Source: Limnothrix sp. CACIAM 69d (GTDB lineage: Bacteria; Cyanobacteriota; Cyanobacteriia; CACIAM-69d). Taken from it: a stretch of DNA of 44,167 nucleotides. Positions within the stretch are counted from its first letter, which is position 1, and every line of letters begins with the position of its first letter. Of the stretch, positions 35,964 to 44,167 are shown piece by piece. Location: positions 1 to 44,167 of the forward strand of contig MKGP02000090.1 in the NCBI GenBank assembly GCA_001913845.2, written 5' to 3'. Below the pieces are notes generated by a model. The model did not search any database. It was given only the letters and a program-made list of their open reading frames with translations, and was not told the origin of the DNA. A program made the position numbers and the translations under genes.

Positions 35964-36362
35964 TTAGTGAACCGGGACAACCCAATCGCTGTGGCTTGTT
36001 AGGTTGCCCCCTTGGATCTGGTATTGCATGGTGTCAGCAATGGCGTTGTTTTCATCACAAAAAACAACGGGAGCCGTGAAGGGTCGATCGCTCAAGCGAT
36101 AGGCGATCGCTAAACATTTGTCGCCCACTTCTCCCAACCGCGCAGAACCACCATTGAGCGTAAATTCGCCCGGCCCGGCGGGAATGGCGTAGGTGACCCA
36201 ACGTTCACCATTGCGCAGGTTAACCAAATGCACTTGCTCATAGGCTTCAATGCCAGCACGCTCCATCAACGCCGCATCAATGCCGACGCTGCCGTTGTAA
36301 TCCACACTTTTGTCGGTGACGCGGATACCGTGAATTTTCCCGGAAACAAAGGTCTTCATCAA
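35964..36362 (-). CDS. panD: Aspartate 1-decarboxylase
   Basis: This is a 132-residue pyruvoyl enzyme converting L-aspartate to beta-alanine for pantothenate and coenzyme A synthesis. The proenzyme self-cleaves between Gly24 and Ser25 in DYNGSVGID; Ser25 becomes the pyruvoyl group. KIH (9-11) and the YAIPAGPGEF segment match known PanD. The C-terminal extension after AIAYR is slightly longer than in E. coli. The first of two adjacent ATG codons (36362) puts the cleavage serine at the usual position. It is downstream of the dus gene on the same strand with a 93-bp gap, so co-transcription is possible. Confidence 0.93.
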   Translation of the reverse strand: MMKTFVSGKIHGIRVTDKSVDYNGSVGIDAALMERAGIEAYEQVHLVNLRNGERWVTYAIPAGPGEFTLNGGSARLGEVGDKCLAIAYRLSDRPFTAPVVFCDENNAIADTMQYQIQGGNLTSHSDWVVPVH

Positions 36363-36455
36363 AGAAGCGATAAGAGAAGGATTGCCGATGATTATTTCAG
36401 AGTTTTTCCTGTTTCATGGCCTTTTAGGTAACAGGTTCTGAGGAGTCGATCGGGG

Positions 36456-37541
36456 CTAGACCAAAACGGGTTCGTTGATTGGCTCGTTTGGTTGTTCTGA
36501 TTCTGGGCCGATCGCGCCGAATTCGGCTTCGTGGCGTTCAATTTGGGCAATGGTGCGATCGATCAGGGCCACCCCTTCAGCGGCCGTTTCAATCCGGCAG
36601 AGTTGGCCGCGCAACTCCGCCGCCCCATAAAACCCCTTGGCATACCAGGTCATGTGCTTCCGGGCTTGGCGCACACCCCGATCGCCCTTGTAAGCCGCCA
36701 ACATGGTCAGGTGTTCTTGGGCACAACGCAACCGCTCGATCGGGCTGGGCTGGGGGCGCAACTCGCCAGTTTTCAAGAAATGGTCGATTTCGCCCACCAA
36801 AAACGGATAGCCCATGGTGCCCCGCGAGCACATCACCCCATCCGCGCCGGTTTCCGCCAAGCACCGCACCGCAGCCTCCACGGAGAAAATATCCCCGTTG
36901 GCAATGACCGGCACGGAAACCGCTTCCTTCACCCGTTGGATCCAAATCCATTTGGCGGGGCCGTTATAGCCCTGGGCCCTGGTGCGACCGTGAACGGTCA
37001 GCATGGCTGCGCCGGCCGCTTCCATCCGCCGGGCAAAATCCACGATGTTAATTTCGCTTTCGTTCCAGCCGATCCGTGATTTCACAGTTACCGGCACGTT
37101 CACCGCCGCCACCACGGCCCGCACGATCGCCTCGGCCGTTTCGGGATCGCGCAACAGGGAGGAACCGCCACCATTCTTGGTGATTTTGTTCACCGGGCAG
37201 CCCATGTTGATGTCCACGGTGTCAGCCCCTTCTTCAACGGCCATTTGGGCCGCCTCAGCCAAAAATTGCGGGCGACAGTCAAACAGTTGAATGCTGATGG
37301 GGCGCTCTTCGGCGGAAACTTCCATGATTTGCGGAAGCTGCCGCGCGTAGTGCAACCCGGTGGCGTTCACCATTTCGGTGTACATCATCGAGGTGGGTGC
37401 ATAGCGCCGCACCAAACGCCGAAAGACCAAATCCGTGACACCGGACAGGGGCGCTTGCAACACACGGCTCTGAAGGGTGACGGAACCAATTTGGAGTGGT
37501 TCGGCCAAACGGGCTTTGAGTTCAGGGGATAGGGTCAACAT
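36456..37541 (-). CDS. dusB: tRNA-dihydrouridine synthase (DusB-like)
   Basis: This is a 361-residue flavoenzyme that reduces specific uridines in the tRNA D-loop with NADPH. The TIM barrel has the FMN-binding APLSGVTDLVFR start, the motif VDINMGCPVNKITKNGGGSS with catalytic Cys115, VKSRIGW, TVHGRTRAQGYNG and IANGDIFS, and a GVMCSRGTMGYPF segment for phosphate binding. A helical C-terminal RNA-binding domain follows. I set the start at ATG 37541 because it opens the conserved-length N-terminus; an upstream in-frame TTG (37595) would add 18 odd residues. DusB is the usual cyanobacterial type, but the subgroup is not proven. Confidence 0.93.
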   Translation of the reverse strand: MLTLSPELKARLAEPLQIGSVTLQSRVLQAPLSGVTDLVFRRLVRRYAPTSMMYTEMVNATGLHYARQLPQIMEVSAEERPISIQLFDCRPQFLAEAAQMAVEEGADTVDINMGCPVNKITKNGGGSSLLRDPETAEAIVRAVVAAVNVPVTVKSRIGWNESEINIVDFARRMEAAGAAMLTVHGRTRAQGYNGPAKWIWIQRVKEAVSVPVIANGDIFSVEAAVRCLAETGADGVMCSRGTMGYPFLVGEIDHFLKTGELRPQPSPIERLRCAQEHLTMLAAYKGDRGVRQARKHMTWYAKGFYGAAELRGQLCRIETAAEGVALIDRTIAQIERHEAEFGAIGPESEQPNEPINEPVLV

Positions 37542-37698
37542 GGGCGATCGAAAGGGGCGATCGAGGCATTGGTCACCGGCTGCAACCGTGAGCAATGCGA
37601 TCGGGACAGGAAACTGTGGCCGAGGGATGGGGAATTTCCCCTAAAAGTTGGCTTTTGAATATCGCCTAAGAAATATTGCCTAAGAAATATTGCCTCAA

Positions 37699-37972
37699 GA
37701 GGATGTCTGGAAAGTGTCTTTCGACAGGGGCCAAGCATCAACCGTCGCGGGGCAAGGGGCTGAGGGCCTGTCGCCAAATTGCCTGAAACCCTGATTCCAC
37801 CGTTGGCAGATCGTGGGGGACAAGATGCTCAAGCCCCTTGTTACGACGATTGGGGCATGGAAAATCGACCGTTGTTGTCTGATCTCAGGAAATGACGACA
37901 GGCCCCAAGTCCCTTGTTGACGTTGATTGATCAGGCCCGCAAGGTAGCCAGTTGGGCTGTTCAGACATCCCC
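37699..37972. mobile_element. MITE-like element, family A, interrupted by a second element
   Basis: Ends GAGGATGTCTG (37699-37709) and CAGACATCCCC (37962-37972) form an 11-bp inverted repeat with one mismatch; CAA precedes and TAA follows. The left part ends in CAAGGGGCT (37753-37761) and the right part resumes with AAGTCCCTTG (37907-37916), the two halves of the family's central palindrome. The 142 bp between 37764 and 37905 belong to another element. Without it the length is 132 bp, equal to the intact copies at 22211 and 22346. Confidence 0.75.
37764..37905. mobile_element. Inserted inverted-repeat element, family B
   Basis: GGGCCTGTCG (37764-37773) and its exact complement CGACAGGCCC (37896-37905) bound a 142-bp non-coding element. 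Its centre has a diverged version of the same palindrome, CAAGATGCTCAAGCCCCTTG (about 37823-37842). Part of it (about 37793-37905) is similar to 39488-39610. It sits inside the palindrome of the surrounding family A element. Confidence 0.7.
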
Positions 37973-38081
37973 TAAGCATCTTTTTTAAAATCTTTCTTCA
38001 AGAATACATGGGAATTCGATCGCCCTTTCTGGAAATCGAGCGGCGGCGACAGGGCCTTAGGTTGGCACTGCCGCCGAGGAT

Positions 38082-38774
38082 TCAGCGCTTCGTGGAGGCC
38101 CCAGCGGGCGGCAGTTCTCCGCTGATGACGGTCGATCGCTCAAAGAGCAATTGTCGAGCGCGGGCGGCTCCCAATTCCCCGTAAACCCGCAAGGTGTAGG
38201 AACCGGGCGGCAAGGGGCCGATCGTGCCGGTAATTTGGTAATCGCACAGACAGCGACAAGATTCCCCCTCATTGCGTTCCACGACGGTGATGATCGATTG
38301 GCCACCTTCGCGATCGATGGAGCGATCGAGCACAAAAGCCGCACAGCAGGTGTAGGTCAAAGCATGGCCAAAGACCAGCGTTCTGCCTTCGGTGCTGATG
38401 GCGATGTTGCTGACCAATTCTCGTCCCAAGGCCAAGGGGGAACGGGTTAACCCCTCGGATGCTCCGCTTTTGCAGGTTAGGGCCCGAGCCGCCGCCCAAA
38501 GAGGCGCAACTGCAGGCGATATTGAGGCATCTTCGCAACCGGAGACCAAATAGTCAAACTTCAGCTCACGATCCGGGCCGGGCGCAGTCACCCGGGGCGT
38601 GGGCTGATGCTGCCCAACCCTGTCGATCGCCCCCGGGAGCGCCTGGGCCACCGTTGATCGCCCTTGATCAATTGCCAACAGGGCCACGCAACCCAGCACC
38701 ACAGCCCAGCCCAAGGGAGATTGGGAGGTCGATCGCTTGCCCGATCGACCACGCGATCGATGAATTTGTTGCAT
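38082..38774 (-). CDS. Secreted cysteine-rich protein of unknown function
   Basis: This is 230 residues from ATG 38774; an in-frame start at 38804 would add ten. A basic N-terminus and a hydrophobic stretch (about 21-42) form a signal peptide or anchor. Beyond it are clustered cysteines (SGCEDA, LTCKSG, YTCCAAF, SCRCLCDY). The C-terminal half reads as a beta sandwich, ending TGTIGPLPPGSYTLRVYGEL, a phrase common in Ig-like or carboxypeptidase-regulatory-like folds. The paired cysteines suggest an extracytoplasmic disulfide-bonded protein. I do not recognise a family. It is isolated between a MITE-rich gap and the tRNA-Glu region. Confidence 0.65.
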   Translation of the reverse strand: MQQIHRSRGRSGKRSTSQSPLGWAVVLGCVALLAIDQGRSTVAQALPGAIDRVGQHQPTPRVTAPGPDRELKFDYLVSGCEDASISPAVAPLWAAARALTCKSGASEGLTRSPLALGRELVSNIAISTEGRTLVFGHALTYTCCAAFVLDRSIDREGGQSIITVVERNEGESCRCLCDYQITGTIGPLPPGSYTLRVYGELGAARARQLLFERSTVISGELPPAGASTKR

Positions 38775-39068
38775 TCCCCCAGTCCTCCCTTGTGCCTCGT
38801 GCAATTTACCAGTTCCCGATCACCCCAATGCCCTACTTATTCATAACCACCCGTCAGTATTCCGTCATGGTGGTCAATAGACTGCGCTCGATCGTCCCAG
38901 GGTTTCCGAAGATCACGAGCACCCCCGAGCCGGAGTCATCCATCAAAGCAATTGCCGCCGCGACCTGAACCGGCGCATCGTGCGGGTTGATGAATTGACC
39001 GTTGGTTGATCTGGGCGATCGGGACGCTGAGATCAATTATTAACGATTGTTAAGAATTAATTGAGTGC
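38775..39068. other. Intergenic region without a supported gene
   Basis: A minus-strand frame of 60 codons at 38854-39036 has no recognised features. The right end runs into the tRNA-Glu promoter. Confidence 0.5.
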
Positions 39069-39097
39069 TTGACACTTCTAGAGGAGTTCGCTAATTT
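39069..39097 (+). promoter_or_regulatory. Probable sigma-70-type promoter of tRNA-Glu
   Basis: A perfect -35 TTGACA (39069-39074) is followed by a 17-bp spacer and TAATTT (39092-39097), with AT-rich DNA behind it. It lies about 120 bp upstream of the tRNA. The leader between has two GAGCGAAACGC copies and a small palindrome GGTAAAGTAAGTTTACC (about 39168-39184), perhaps processing signals. Confidence 0.5.
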
Positions 39098-39220
39098 AGA
39101 TATCGCGAAAGGCGCGGACGACGAGCGAAACGCGAGCGAAACGCCCACAGCAAAAGAACTCAAGCGATGGTAAAGTAAGTTTACCGAGTCTGAGCGCTCC
39201 GAGCGAAAGCTCAATGATAC

Positions 39221-39293
39221 GCCCCCATCGTCTAGAGGCCTAGGACACCTCCCTTTCACGGAGGCGACGGGGATTCGAATTCCCCTGGGGGTA
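39221..39293 (+). tRNA. tRNA-Glu (anticodon TTC)
   Basis: The 73-base cloverleaf has acceptor GCCCCCA (39221-39227) pairing with TGGGGGT (39286-39292), discriminator A 39293, anticodon stem CTCC/GGAG with the loop holding TTC, and T-arm ending GGGGATTCGAATTCCCC. CCA is not encoded. In cyanobacteria this tRNA supplies glutamyl-tRNA both for protein and for 5-aminolevulinate in tetrapyrrole synthesis. Confidence 0.97.
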
Positions 39294-39349
39294 TCAAAAA
39301 GTAAAGTCTGCTAACGATCTGATTAATCCCGGAAGTTAGAAGATCTGTA

Positions 39350-39389
39350 AAACCGAGAGCTGATCGTAATTACGATCAGCTCTCGGTTT
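39350..39389. terminator. Perfect 40-bp palindrome, probable tRNA-Glu terminator
   Basis: Positions 39350-39369 are exactly complementary to 39370-39389, giving a near-loopless hairpin that begins AAACCGAGAGC and ends in GGTTTGTTT. It lies 57 bp after tRNA-Glu. The T-rich end fits termination on the plus strand; symmetry means it could also stop transcripts coming from the right. Confidence 0.8.
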
Positions 39390-39487
39390 GTTTAAGGAGT
39401 TAGAGTCAGGCACTGGGGCGATCGACAGCGGCGATCTGGGTGTGGGTGCAGAGGCAGTGCAAAACCGCTCGATCGCCCGCCATGCCC

Positions 39488-39610
39488 CGGTTCCACCGTT
39501 GGCGACGCGCGGGGAGCAAGGGGCTTAAGCCCCTTGTCTGGGGCGGTTGGGGTATGAAAATAGCTGTTTCAGGGTGATCTGAGGAAATGGCGATCGGCCC
39601 TAATGCCCTT
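39488..39610. mobile_element. Partial relative of the family B element
   Basis: This segment aligns with 37793-37905 through GGTTCCACCGTTGGCGA, the perfect palindrome CAAGGGGCTTAAGCCCCTTG (39517-39536), GGGGTATGAAAATAG and TCTGAGGAAATGGCGAT. Its ends are less clear than in the other copy, and its right edge touches the stop codon of the next gene at 39609. It carries no gene. The flanking stretch 39390-39487 shows nothing I recognise. Confidence 0.65.
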
Positions 39611-40049
39611 ACAGAGCCGTGCCGAGTTGTCGCTCCAGTTTCCGAATCAGGCCCGCGCGACTGACCACAGTGGCCCTTTGCCGATCGACCCGCACAAACA
39701 CCCGTCCCGAAAACCACCTGCGCCAGGAAGCGCGTTCATACACCTGGATATCAGTGCGATCGCCCAACACCGTTGTTGGATCCACCGTCGCAAATTCCCA
39801 GCGCGTGAGCAGTTGCTCCAGTTGCGCTTGCAGATCATTGCCCGATCGCACCGTCAGCTCCAGCGAAGCCGTGCGGTTGAAATAAGCCCCCAACAGCCCC
39901 AACACCAGCCCGATCGGCAAGGCCGTCTCGATCGCCTCCAGGCCCAACCGCCCACCAAACAGCAACGGCGCACTCGAGAAAGTGGCCACCACCGTCGCCA
40001 TCACGGTGTAGTAGACAAATGTGAACAAAAATCCTGGCCCCTGTGGCAT
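39609..40049 (-). CDS. Small membrane protein of unknown function
   Basis: This is 146 residues from ATG 40049. The open frame continues to 40292, but that would run antisense through the TPP riboswitch, so the later ATG is preferred. Two hydrophobic segments (about 7-33 and 40-60) form a helical hairpin, with LFTFVYYTVMATVVATF in the first and LPIGLVLGLLGAYFN in the second. A soluble C-terminal domain follows, with SWRRWFSGRVFVRVD and a final helix. The layout is that of small conserved cyanobacterial membrane proteins, but I do not recognise the family. It is divergent from thiC. Confidence 0.7.
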   Translation of the reverse strand: MPQGPGFLFTFVYYTVMATVVATFSSAPLLFGGRLGLEAIETALPIGLVLGLLGAYFNRTASLELTVRSGNDLQAQLEQLLTRWEFATVDPTTVLGDRTDIQVYERASWRRWFSGRVFVRVDRQRATVVSRAGLIRKLERQLGTAL

Positions 40050-40251
40050 GGTCTGGCGACTCCGTACAACGTTTCCAACATAATTTCCCACCCAATTTAG
40101 ACGCGATCGCCCGCCAATCAAACCCCGATCGCGCTTCTGCGGCCTTCCCCAATTGATCCTTTTCTCAGACGATCCCCGCCCGGTTTTCCAGCCAATGGCA
40201 GCCAAGGCAAAATGGTAGGATGAAACCTCAGCGCCAGTTCCACCACTGGCC

Positions 40252-41746
<1,495 letters not shown>

Positions 41747-41795
41747 GGGTCAATCACTGGACTGATGGGTGGTTCGATCGCCCTCATCAACTCGC

Positions 41796-41826
41796 AAGGG
41801 GTGGGATTTTCCTGCCCCTTTTTTGT
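41796..41826 (+). terminator. Rho-independent terminator of thiC
   Basis: AAGGGG (41796-41801) pairs with CCCCTT (41815-41820), with inner GGGA/TCC pairing possible, and is followed by TTTTTTG. It lies 50 bp after the thiC stop and just before the stop codon of the convergent Roco gene. Confidence 0.85.
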
Positions 41827-41848
41827 GTTTTTTAGGAAGCGTTGTGGC

Positions 41849-44086
41849 TCAAAAGCTGGGTTCGCCAAAGGGGTTTTCGTCATCGCCGGGGGGCAGTGCG
41901 CCACGGTTTTCCAGGCCCCCACGCACCCCTTCGACTACCACGTTAAAGGCGGCGGCGGCGATCGCTCCGGGTAAACCGGCGCTGGCCAGGGCGATGCCAA
42001 CGGCGCTTTTGGCGAGCTCGGGGCCGGCGTTTTTGAAGGCGGCCCAGAGGGTTTGTTGCCATTCCAAATCTTTGAACGTGACTTGGGTTTGCAGTTTGGC
42101 GGCGGTGGTTTGTTCGTCGATTTTCAGTTGTTTCAGCAGCTCCTGAATTATCTGTTGAGCGGCTTCGGGGGTTTGGGGGGCTTGGTAGTTGTTAACGGTT
42201 TTGTCGCCTGCTACGTTGTCGCCGCTGCCGTGGTGGTTTTGGGTGATGTTGGTGGTCATGGGTTGATTGTCGTTTCGGTTGTAGATGTTGATTGTGGGGC
42301 TGAAGGGGGAGGCGGTAGCGCCCGACTGTCTGGGATCGACTTTCTCCATTTTGTCGAGGTCGTCGCGGGGTTGGGGTTCGGCGATGTCGTCGATTAGGCG
42401 GCGGACGTTGACATCTTCATAGCTGATATCGCATTGAACGGTGGCAATGCCGTTTGCTTGGCGGCGGTTGAGGTTTGCCCAAGTGTAGGTATGGGGATTT
42501 TGGCTACCTTTGCATTGGCTGCAATTACAGGGGATGAGGACTTCGGTGGTGAGGCGATCGTAGCTGCGGTTGATTTTGTCGAGTTCGTGACCCACGATGG
42601 TCAGGAGTTGGCGTTTGTTGGAGCCGGAAACGCGAATTTTGATTTCGGCGTTGCGGTAGAGATCGTCTTCAATGATTTCGGCACGGGCGGAACCGTTGGT
42701 GATTACCATGCCATGTTTCCAGACGCGGCAATTCTGCTCGATTTGTTCATGGAGCGCCACGATCAATTGCGGGAAGATTGCTTTGGGTTTGAAGGTGTAG
42801 TGATAGCTGAGAATCAGGTTTTCGGAGTCGTCCCAAGGATAGTCGAGGCGTTCTTTTTCGAGCAGTTGGGGGGCAATGTAGCGACCTTTGCAACCGGGAA
42901 TTTCGTAGCAAAGGGCGAACTCTTTCATCAGTTGCAAGAGTTCATCGCGCATTTGCGATTCATCGTCCTCGTCCCAAAGTTGTTCGAGGGTGTCGTCATT
43001 GAAGCGACCGAAGTCGGCTTTTACGTCTGGGTTGTCCAGAACTTTGTAGAGTGTGCCGGTGGCCCATTCAGGTTTGAGGATCAGGATTTTCTTGAGGAAG
43101 CGGACTTTTTGGAAATGCAGGCAAATACCTAGATCGTGAAGAAATTGGCTAGCAGCCAGCATTTCTTTTTCATCGCTGAAACCATTTTGCCGACAGAGAT
43201 CAAAATAGTCCCTAAGTTCTAGAATGTTGCGACTCTGAGAATAGTTTTCAAGGACAGCGCGGATATCAGCCCAATGGGAAGGGACATTTTCTCGAACGTG
43301 ATCGAGACTGCTGAGATACTTCTGAATTTCACTGCGAAGGGTGTCTAGGCCGCGATTGGTACTCAGGTTGGTGCTGAAAGAATCTTTGAGGTTGGCAAAT
43401 TCACCGCGTAGGGCACGCTCATCAATGTTGAATGGATCGCCGCGTTTTTCATTTTTGATGATCAGTAAGGGGCTATTTTCGCCAAAGGTTTCTGCAACTT
43501 TTAGCCAGTAATAAAAATCCGTATGCTCTTTACGATCTTCAGCAACTAGCAAATACAAGGATCGTTTAGTCAAGAAAAATTGGTGAGTGGCGTGGTAAAT
43601 TTCTTGACCACCAAAGTCCCAAATATTGACCCGCATTGGTGTACCGTCTAGGTGAGGGACTTCCCAAGGCAGTACATCAATCCCTTCAGTAGATTTTTCC
43701 TTGAGTTCAAGTTCATAAGCTTCATCTTTTAGCTTTTTGGCGAGGCTAGTTTTGCCTGCTTCTCCTTCACCAATGATCAATAGCTTGGCTTCGTAGAGCG
43801 GTTTGGGGTCGCGTTGGCTGTTGAAATAAAAATCCAGAATCTTTTGTGACTCGTAATGATCACGCCACATTGTTTCAGTATGCCATTCTCGCCTATGTAA
43901 GATCTCTGGAGGAATTGGGAGAGGATTTCCAGACAAATTTAGCTTTTTGAGTTTTGGTAATTCTTGAATGAAGTCCGGTAACTCTCTCAGTTGGTTGTTG
44001 CTAAGGTTAAGCTCCGTCAGATTTTGCAGTTGAACGATCGCCGCCGGTAGCTCCCTCAGTTGGTTGTTGCTAAGGGTTAAGCTCCG
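41849..44086 (-). CDS. Roco-family protein (LRR-Roc-COR GTPase), N-terminus outside window
   Basis: The open frame covers 745 codons and runs right to left; the true start lies beyond the window. Order: leucine-rich repeats of 23 residues (LQNLTELNLSNNQLRELP type, 43937-44086), a Roc GTPase domain with P-loop GEGEAGKTSL, a switch motif IWDFGGQE and a variant G4 (NEKR instead of NKxD), and a COR dimerisation domain (FLHDLGICLHF, LKPEWATGTLYKVL). A Cys-rich segment with PCNCSQCKGSQNPH follows. The C-terminus has an NITQNHHGSGDNVAGDK linker and a Gly/Ala-rich hydrophobic stretch (KSAVGIALASAGLPGAIAAA). If translation starts at the internal TTG 43936 the product has 695 residues. A TGA at 44089-44087 is caused by indels in the next repeats. 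Confidence 0.85.
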   Translation of the reverse strand, partial: RSLTLSNNQLRELPAAIVQLQNLTELNLSNNQLRELPDFIQELPKLKKLNLSGNPLPIPPEILHRREWHTETMWRDHYESQKILDFYFNSQRDPKPLYEAKLLIIGEGEAGKTSLAKKLKDEAYELELKEKSTEGIDVLPWEVPHLDGTPMRVNIWDFGGQEIYHATHQFFLTKRSLYLLVAEDRKEHTDFYYWLKVAETFGENSPLLIIKNEKRGDPFNIDERALRGEFANLKDSFSTNLSTNRGLDTLRSEIQKYLSSLDHVRENVPSHWADIRAVLENYSQSRNILELRDYFDLCRQNGFSDEKEMLAASQFLHDLGICLHFQKVRFLKKILILKPEWATGTLYKVLDNPDVKADFGRFNDDTLEQLWDEDDESQMRDELLQLMKEFALCYEIPGCKGRYIAPQLLEKERLDYPWDDSENLILSYHYTFKPKAIFPQLIVALHEQIEQNCRVWKHGMVITNGSARAEIIEDDLYRNAEIKIRVSGSNKRQLLTIVGHELDKINRSYDRLTTEVLIPCNCSQCKGSQNPHTYTWANLNRRQANGIATVQCDISYEDVNVRRLIDDIAEPQPRDDLDKMEKVDPRQSGATASPFSPTINIYNRNDNQPMTTNITQNHHGSGDNVAGDKTVNNYQAPQTPEAAQQIIQELLKQLKIDEQTTAAKLQTQVTFKDLEWQQTLWAAFKNAGPELAKSAVGIALASAGLPGAIAAAAFNVVVEGVRGGLENRGALPPGDDENPFGEPSF

Positions 44087-44167
44087 TCAGATTTTTGCAG
44101 TTGAACGATCGCCGCCGGTAGCTCCTCAGTTGGTTGTTGCTAAGGGTTAAGCTCCGTCAGATTTTTG
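43986..44167 (-). repeat. 69-bp leucine-rich-repeat coding units with indels
   Basis: Unit 1 is 43986-44054 (69 bp, 23 codons, in frame). Unit 2 is 44055-44124 (70 bp) and unit 3 starts at 44125 and leaves the window. Compared with unit 1, units 2 and 3 both have an extra T in ATTTTTG and an extra G in AAGGGTTAA; the junction of units 2 and 3 lacks one C (GCTCCTCAG versus GCTCCCTCAG). These length changes break the frame. Confidence 0.85.

Larger units (their letters stand above)
37542..38081. other. Intergenic region with nested MITE-like elements
   Basis: Apart from the nested element (37699-37972) the region holds AT-rich sequence with AAGAAATATTGCCT repeated twice (about 37669-37695), and no gene. 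The promoter of the dus gene should be at its left end. Confidence 0.6.

Noticed and set aside
35873..36079. 68-codon plus-strand frame with a hydrophobic start after the aldolase
   Set aside because: It begins inside the terminator T run and overlaps panD in antisense.
42434..43132. Long open frame on the plus strand opposite the Roco gene
   Set aside because: It is the complement of a well-supported coding region and shows no domains.
43986..44167. Regular repeats that look CRISPR-like
   Set aside because: The units are contiguous, have no spacers, and encode 23-residue leucine-rich repeats in frame with the Roc domain.
41849..44167. A defence island around the Roco protein
   Set aside because: The only neighbours visible are thiC and housekeeping genes; no nuclease, restriction or toxin gene is present in the window.

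Overview
The window comes from a cyanobacterium. Evidence: repeated GCGATCGC (HIP1-type) octamers (for example 9723-9730, 23923-23930, 35761-35768), a cytochrome b6f PetM subunit, a cyanophycinase, a CPP1-like (DUF3353) protein, a class II Calvin-cycle aldolase and TPP-riboswitch-controlled thiC. I cannot name the genus. Most of the window is moderately GC-rich; 1-5.6 kb and 13-18.2 kb are visibly AT-richer with fewer HIP1 sites, which suggests different histories.

Layout. 1-130: tail of an IS200/IS605-like element. 0.2-5.4 kb: surface-polysaccharide genes (O-antigen ligase/polymerase-like protein, DUF6492 protein, Gfo/Idh/MocA oxidoreductase, GT2 glycosyltransferase). 5.6-12.5 kb: MerR regulator, a secreted protein of unknown function, then on the minus strand a membrane-associated GTPase, cdsA, NAD kinase and a cytoplasmic alpha-amylase. 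12.6-23.2 kb: signal transduction and mobile remnants, with a hybrid sensor kinase followed by a REC-kinase, a third sensor kinase and an OmpR-type regulator, separated by IS5-family fragments and several MITE-like elements. 24-28.4 kb: CPP1-like protein, a trypsin-like protease with two C-terminal PPC domains, and a TPR-glycosyltransferase. 28.7-41.8 kb: mostly core metabolism (rpiA, cphB, petM, a pentapeptide-repeat protein, a GT2 enzyme, tRNA-Lys, class II aldolase, panD, dus, a Cys-rich secreted protein, tRNA-Glu, a small membrane protein, thiC). 41.8 kb-end: a large Roco (LRR-Roc-COR) GTPase running off the window.

How genes may work together. The kinase pair at 14.3-17.1 and 13.0-14.2 kb looks like an operon in which a Cache-sensing HK-REC protein could feed a REC-HK protein. 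The regulator at 22.5-23.2 kb and the kinase at 18.6-21.1 kb lie in the same direction but are split by 1.4 kb filled partly by MITEs. rpiA and the aldolase serve the Calvin/pentose cycle.

Most notable: (i) a family of about 131-132-bp MITE-like elements built round the palindrome CAAGGGGCTTAAGCCCCTTG, present as a lone copy with TAA duplications, a tandem pair, and a copy whose palindrome is split by a second 142-bp inverted-repeat element; (ii) the Roco GTPase with a GDNVAGDK linker and a hydrophobic Gly/Ala-rich C-terminus, whose LRR-coding repeats carry homopolymer frameshifts; (iii) the protease with PPC domains in place of PDZ, with 15-bp tandem repeats at its promoter; (iv) four TTGTCCAA boxes upstream of the OmpR regulator. 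I see no CRISPR array, prophage or recognised defence operon.
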